Positions 60,501 to 64,000 of a DNA stretch of 64,000 nt are shown in pieces. The notes under the pieces are model-generated. The model had not been told where the DNA came from, ran no database searches, and worked only from the letters and a program-made list of their open reading frames with translations. The DNA lies in contig CAYVCQ010000017.1 of NCBI GenBank assembly GCA_964450405.1, positions 1 to 64,000 of the forward strand. Reading direction: 5' to 3'. This stretch comes from WRGT01 sp964450405. Its GTDB lineage: Bacteria; Spirochaetota; UBA4802; UBA5550. Position numbers and translations under genes: made by a program. Numbering within the stretch: the stretch's first letter is position 1; the number at the start of each line of letters is the position of its first letter.

Positions 60501-63500
60501 AAGAGACCCTTTTCTGTTTCATAAAACCTGAAAATGTCATTGCTGACCACCGGCTCTTTATATCCCGGCATTTCAACATATGGATTTATAGAAACATAAT
60601 CACTCCTGATCTCTTTCAGGAGAGTCTTAATCTCATTCTCTTTTAAAGATACATTCTTCTTCGCTGATACTGCAGCAGGTGAGAGAGGATCGGCTCCTGA
60701 AAGCAGAATGGATGATAGTTCACTCCGGAGAGAGCTCAGCTTCCCCAGATCCGATGTGTAATCGTAATATTTCTTTCTATCATATTCATTTCCGAATTTA
60801 GGAGAAAGAGCATTTATCGATATTATTCTTGCGGCCTGCGCGTATCTCTCCGTAAGTTCAAAGGCCCTCTTTTCATTTCCTCGATCTATCAGAAAGTTTA
60901 TATAATCCCGGTATATCAGCTTTATTCTGTTAGAATATGAACTGTACATCGCCGGGTATTCCTCAACTGCAGAGACAGCCGAGATATAATTTTTATCAGC
61001 CATTGATGATGAATCTGTTTTCTCAACATCTTTTCCATGCATAGCAAGAAAATTTCCCAATTTATGATATGCATTAATTTTAATCCATGAGAGAGAATTT
61101 GCCTCACTGAGATTTTTTGCATCGATAAGTAATACATATGCCTTTTCCATCTCTCCTGTGCGTTCATAGCATGAAGCGGCATTTATCATCAGCTTAGCCT
61201 TTAACTCTTTCTTTCCAGATTTGTCCGCTTCACTTATTGCAGTTTCAAAACTCTTTGAAGCATCTTTATATATATTGTAAAGATCCCTGTTAACAGTGTA
61301 TAAACTCATCCCTGTTTTATCTGCTGCGGGTTCCGAGGCATAAACTATTTCTGCATAATAATACTTTAAAATAGCAGATGCTGTATCAAGAGTGTTATAA
61401 TTAGATGCGGTCTCCAGTTCAACCCTCTGTGCAGCTTCTGAAATCTGCTGACTGGTAACTTCCTCGTTCTTCGCCTCAGCAATCTGCGCAAGAGTCTCTT
61501 TCTCCTGAGCCATCCTCACTTCATAATAATTTTTTCTGTAGCTCTCCACCTGTTCTATAAGCGCTGAGAGCATACTTCTCCAGTCTTTATCAGCGTTTGT
61601 TTTATCTTCAATCATCAGGGCATAGAGATTGACAAGGTTCATCATGGAAGCCTTTGTGCCGTCGAGATTCTTTTTCTCCTTAGCAAGCTCCCCCGCCTGA
61701 TTAAAATATGTCTCTGCTTCATTGAGTTTTCCTGAAACATACGAGTAATATCCGAGATTATTCAAAGAACGGATCCTTGCATCATCTGCAACTGAGGTTG
61801 AAGATTCTTTCAGAATTTCAATTTTATCATTAAGGAACTTCATCGCTCCGGCATAATTATTTTCAGCTACGGCAATCTCCTCGAACATGGAAAGATTAAG
61901 TAATTTTTTACTTTGAGTGTCGAGAGGATAAAATATTTTATTATCACCTATTACTGCTGAATCTGCTCCCAGATTCCAGAAGACAAAAGGAAGAATTCCG
62001 AATAATCTTGTTTTTAAATAATATTTTTTTTCATCATCGGGATATTCTTCAAGCATCGTCGCAGCACGGTCCAGATTGTGCTTAGCATTTTCAAGTTTAC
62101 CGGATTTTATATAACAGAATGCTATCTCCTGAAAGTAACGGGCTCTGTCAATAGCTAACTTATTATCCTCGGCAAACTTAAGAATCTTTTTATACCATAC
62201 AATTGCTTCAGCGTAATTTTTCTCATCTCTGCTGAAAAGAGCAAAGTACCGGTATATCGTTAGATACTGGTATTTGAACTTCTCCGTCCCTCCGCTTAAT
62301 GACAATCCATTGTATATATCATATGCCTTACGGATTTCCACGTCAGCTGCTTTAGTCTCATCATTCTGCCAGAGAGAATATCCAAGATGAAAATGAAATA
62401 ATGCCTTTTCGATATCAGAACCGAAACTTTTTTTATACTTCTCAGCCAGCCTGTATGACTTTAATGCCCGCGGATAATTGAGCAGAAGAAAATAATTATT
62501 TGCCATATTCAAATGAAGATCACCTTCATTTTCCGGCTTTACTTTTTCATCGTTTGCATTAAGCGCCTTTTCAAGAATTACAGTATTCGCTTCCCATAAA
62601 TGCCTGGGAAAATATTTTCCAGCATGCTTTTCAACGTCACCATCCAGGCTTCTGTCGAGATCTATCGTCTGATATATCCAGCTTTTTAATATATATGGTT
62701 CAATAAAAGTATCGTCTATAAACAGAGCCCAGTCGATCTGTTCATCTGCCATTTTGAATGCTTCATATACAGAATCCTGAGAACCGATATCCTCACTCTC
62801 CTGAATTGCTTTGTTCAAATGAATCGCTTTTTTTGTGTAGATATATCCAAGTCCGTAAATAGCCGCCCTGTTAAAGTCCATTCTGAATACAGGGAGATTG
62901 TCATTATATTTCTTCTCAAGTTCTGAAATTGCGGTGTCCCCCTTCCATGCAGTATATGCATCGATATAGAGAACATGAGCCTTTGGTGCAAACTCGGTAT
63001 ATACTTCGGGAAACAATCTTTTATTATGCATCAGAGTTACAAGATTTATCATCTTATCATAAGCAGCTGAGGCATCTTTGAAATTTTTTGAAAGCTCGTT
63101 TTTCTCTCCCGATTCCTCATAATATTTAATCAGCCAGAGAAGCCTCTCTTTAAAATTTTCTGTCTTAAAACGCCTTGTGTATCTGCTTATCCCTTCACTG
63201 AAATATTTTTCAGCCTCGGCAAATCTGCTTTGTCTTCTCTCAATCTCTCCGAGTTTTATATTTGAAAGATAAAAAACAAGATCATTGGGATGCGAAAGTG
63301 TAATTGACTGAAGAAGCTCCTCTTTGCTCTTATCCGCAGAACCTTTGCTGTCATACAACAATCCGGCAGTATAACTTAGAACTGCCATTATCTTTTTATC
63401 ATCTTTAAATTTCAGTTTAAGCGCGGAAATTTTCGAAATGTATGCATCTGACTCTGAGAATGAAAATTCATTTTTACTGAATGGAGCGATGAGATTTTTT

Positions 63501-64000
63501 ATTATGGCTATCTTCTGATTTGTATTTCCTGTATTTATAACCTTCACCGCAGAATCAGAAATTCCGCTTTTTCGAAGATCATCACCGCTCAAAGAGATCT
63601 TGGTATGAATATCAAGAATTCTTTCAAAATCCTGATGATTAGTTAATATATAATTTAAAACTTTCAATGCTGATGCAAATTCGTTCTTTCTGAAATACGA
63701 ATCAGCAATATCCTCCAATGCGAAGGGTATAAAATACCTGCTGTTTTTGTCAGATCCGAATTTTTGAGAAACTGATGCAATATCCGTTTCATCTTTACCA
63801 TCAGCAGATTTTACTATCATATCAAGGATAAATGCTGCATATGGATCCTTCGCTTCAGATCTTTTCTGAATTACAGCAATAATTCTTTTTGCCTCTGTGG
63901 AGTTCCCTATTTTTTTATAATACAGTGCGGCCTCCTCAAGGCCTCTGTTGACATATGCTCTTGATGCATTGTCTGAATTCACACTGTAATAGTTATAAAC
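57518..64000 (-). CDS. Giant TPR protein with two degenerate CHAT-like regions (5' end beyond window)
   Basis: At least 2154 residues; the frame stays open to the right edge, so the true start lies outside. Residue numbers count from 63982. Residues 1-950 are helical repeats, with clear TPRs near 597 (YAEAIVWYKKILKF), 750 (GKLNEAETYFNQAGELAKEK) and 945 (GEMEKAYVLLIDAK). A first CHAT-like alpha/beta region covers about 1150-1330 (FASFLSPVCLIQTG, AGTKRVIVTTGTGS). More helical repeats follow (about 1340-1870). A second CHAT-like region covers about 1877-2150, with KVILISTDSDTEKIPFETIG, LYIPSLLLSTS and FIEEFYSNAGKGVSLRESF. CHAT proteases need a His-Cys pair; the cysteine position here reads AVMYAVSDEI with no cysteine, so it is probably not a peptidase. 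Likely a scaffold; no signal peptide is visible because the N-terminus is missing. Confidence 0.75.
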   Translation of the reverse strand, partial: VYNYYSVNSDNASRAYVNRGLEEAALYYKKIGNSTEAKRIIAVIQKRSEAKDPYAAFILDMIVKSADGKDETDIASVSQKFGSDKNSRYFIPFALEDIADSYFRKNEFASALKVLNYILTNHQDFERILDIHTKISLSGDDLRKSGISDSAVKVINTGNTNQKIAIIKNLIAPFSKNEFSFSESDAYISKISALKLKFKDDKKIMAVLSYTAGLLYDSKGSADKSKEELLQSITLSHPNDLVFYLSNIKLGEIERRQSRFAEAEKYFSEGISRYTRRFKTENFKERLLWLIKYYEESGEKNELSKNFKDASAAYDKMINLVTLMHNKRLFPEVYTEFAPKAHVLYIDAYTAWKGDTAISELEKKYNDNLPVFRMDFNRAAIYGLGYIYTKKAIHLNKAIQESEDIGSQDSVYEAFKMADEQIDWALFIDDTFIEPYILKSWIYQTIDLDRSLDGDVEKHAGKYFPRHLWEANTVILEKALNANDEKVKPENEGDLHLNMANNYFLLLNYPRALKSYRLAEKYKKSFGSDIEKALFHFHLGYSLWQNDETKAADVEIRKAYDIYNGLSLSGGTEKFKYQYLTIYRYFALFSRDEKNYAEAIVWYKKILKFAEDNKLAIDRARYFQEIAFCYIKSGKLENAKHNLDRAATMLEEYPDDEKKYYLKTRLFGILPFVFWNLGADSAVIGDNKIFYPLDTQSKKLLNLSMFEEIAVAENNYAGAMKFLNDKIEILKESSTSVADDARIRSLNNLGYYSYVSGKLNEAETYFNQAGELAKEKKNLDGTKASMMNLVNLYALMIEDKTNADKDWRSMLSALIEQVESYRKNYYEVRMAQEKETLAQIAEAKNEEVTSQQISEAAQRVELETASNYNTLDTASAILKYYYAEIVYASEPAADKTGMSLYTVNRDLYNIYKDASKSFETAISEADKSGKKELKAKLMINAASCYERTGEMEKAYVLLIDAKNLSEANSLSWIKINAYHKLGNFLAMHGKDVEKTDSSSMADKNYISAVSAVEEYPAMYSSYSNRIKLIYRDYINFLIDRGNEKRAFELTERYAQAARIISINALSPKFGNEYDRKKYYDYTSDLGKLSSLRSELSSILLSGADPLSPAAVSAKKNVSLKENEIKTLLKEIRSDYVSINPYVEMPGYKEPVVSNDIFRFYETEKGLFYWRITKGKMTSGYLKGTAESVLTSNPGQPVFILLSDAVIEMINNGILKSSADYIFINTLDRIPDCLKDTNSISNNIYSEEKGLRGAVADGVDVAEGDKPFADYSMIVDKAGSGKDVTPYALFASFLSPVCLIQTGVKGDYNYLTALIESAFYAGTKRVIVTTGTGSETVLPILKKLYGKTESASANFFTMGYINTFTYTDNSDNKKVQEEQFSLFKKYIKSADFIKAGIHLSRWNALQKEKNSSLYTANLWLLELLRGRVKESIAVLDAYTPSNEDDSAGMKLRRAYTLFYSGDLQAAEKEIAALSTVKAVSEDIKILNAAMRIVRDGDSASADIILALVKSNNTLIPIERYLINAAEFLYLNRDERAVKVAALIPESPCLTPGEHLMRNIISSIKPPRGRSIRFDRISALWDVRDLSAQREEATKLMRGEDGMDSLSIYPVLETILRHEGKDLNEDLFQFWSSIPLERIIAKSDNLASVILLKRIDDFYSRSDNYQERISILKNITEISSKNSFNSIRKENVLDTAMNYLLMQKFQESFNTALSAEEVFMPEDKSYVDMQLLRMNLYIRAGKFKEAETKGELLSKIENLPPDRKYIFTLQLSILELNRLSSLKTPTAADAVQFEKLFASAFNLVKRDTELMNRRGYREITGEIFDEFIKYKMRTGQIGDAHYYNEVKKLLIASSKCGSNLFKYAGKNDIDAIQQVLPENGLYVNIGRNKSDLFIWFADKKSKKAFVIDNGYSSFEKLAVEFTAAGKNINSASKELAKILSPLYPMMKEKKVILISTDSDTEKIPFETIGDTEMLSDKSMLLYIPSLLLSTSAGSSISREVYLPEKDSSSSLYLDRVAVRESGIKINSKADSGSGMIHLSSKIRYNKGRREFTLSGKNIKDIINSSAVMYAVSDEIKGAGVIDLLLSGREFNLHGALLNNSITQDINNNLFIEEFYSNAGKGVSLRESFTTALSKLKSNSKYSNSSNWSGYRLNIYNLNLLKE

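Overview
The window looks like a piece of chromosome from an AT-rich, Gram-negative, probably anaerobic bacterium. Gram-negative: outer-membrane beta-barrel type proteins, an MCE/MlaD protein, lipoproteins. Anaerobic: a GAPOR-type tungsten oxidoreductase, hydrogenase maturation genes hypF-hypA-hypB, a large CoA-dehydratase activase-like protein, a two-cluster ferredoxin. The abundance of RsbU/SpoIIE-type phosphatases, a 7TMR-DISM receptor, FecR-domain protein, LytM peptidase and frequent TTG/GTG starts would fit Spirochaetota or a neighbouring phylum, but no rRNA or other phylogenetic marker is present, so this is a weak inference. There are no tRNA genes, rRNA genes, phage genes, transposases or CRISPR arrays.

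Layout. 1-4.6 kb: ispE (apparently with an AUU start), a membrane RsbU-type phosphatase overlapping a DHH phosphoesterase. 4.6-13.7 kb, minus strand: mlaD-like, radA, a LytM/M23 peptidase and a 1894-residue SprA-like secreted beta-rich protein. 14-17.9 kb: cutA, a 32-residue basic protein, a secreted degenerate transglutaminase-like protein, a GNAT acetyltransferase. 18-22.8 kb: a winged-helix/ferredoxin fusion behind a striking double-dyad operator, convergent with hypF-hypA-hypB. 23-30.4 kb: a signalling block (GAF-SpoIIE phosphatase, lipobox 7TMR-MCP, hybrid histidine kinase, response regulator-PAS-HD-GYP). 31-36.4 kb: a 1436-residue BadF/HgdC-type activase and a FecR-domain protein sharing a bidirectional terminator. 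37-46.3 kb: BaiN/HI0933 flavoprotein, DUF4160-DUF2442 pair, ychF, lipoproteins, EamA transporter, rtcB-archease. 46.7-57.2 kb: GAPOR-like enzyme, DUF697-SHOCT protein, SAM-I riboswitch-metX-metW, ruvA, a membrane protein, guaB, a cysteine-cluster protein, ttcA. 57.5-64 kb: the 3' part of a giant TPR protein with two degenerate CHAT-like regions, running off the right edge.

Intergenic space is unusually rich in short palindromic repeats. At least four families can be seen: (A) GC-rich elements around CCCCCTCCGGGGG, often as inverted pairs around a 50-180 bp spacer; (B) elements around CCCCCTTTA..TAAAGGGGG and GGCCGA..GGCC; (C) elements ending in GTCATTCCGG; (D) elements containing GGGCTATCGCC. 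They are the main structure in this window that genes do not explain. Functionally the genes are mostly housekeeping (isoprenoid, methionine, purine, recombination, RNA repair, tRNA thiolation) mixed with envelope and signalling genes.
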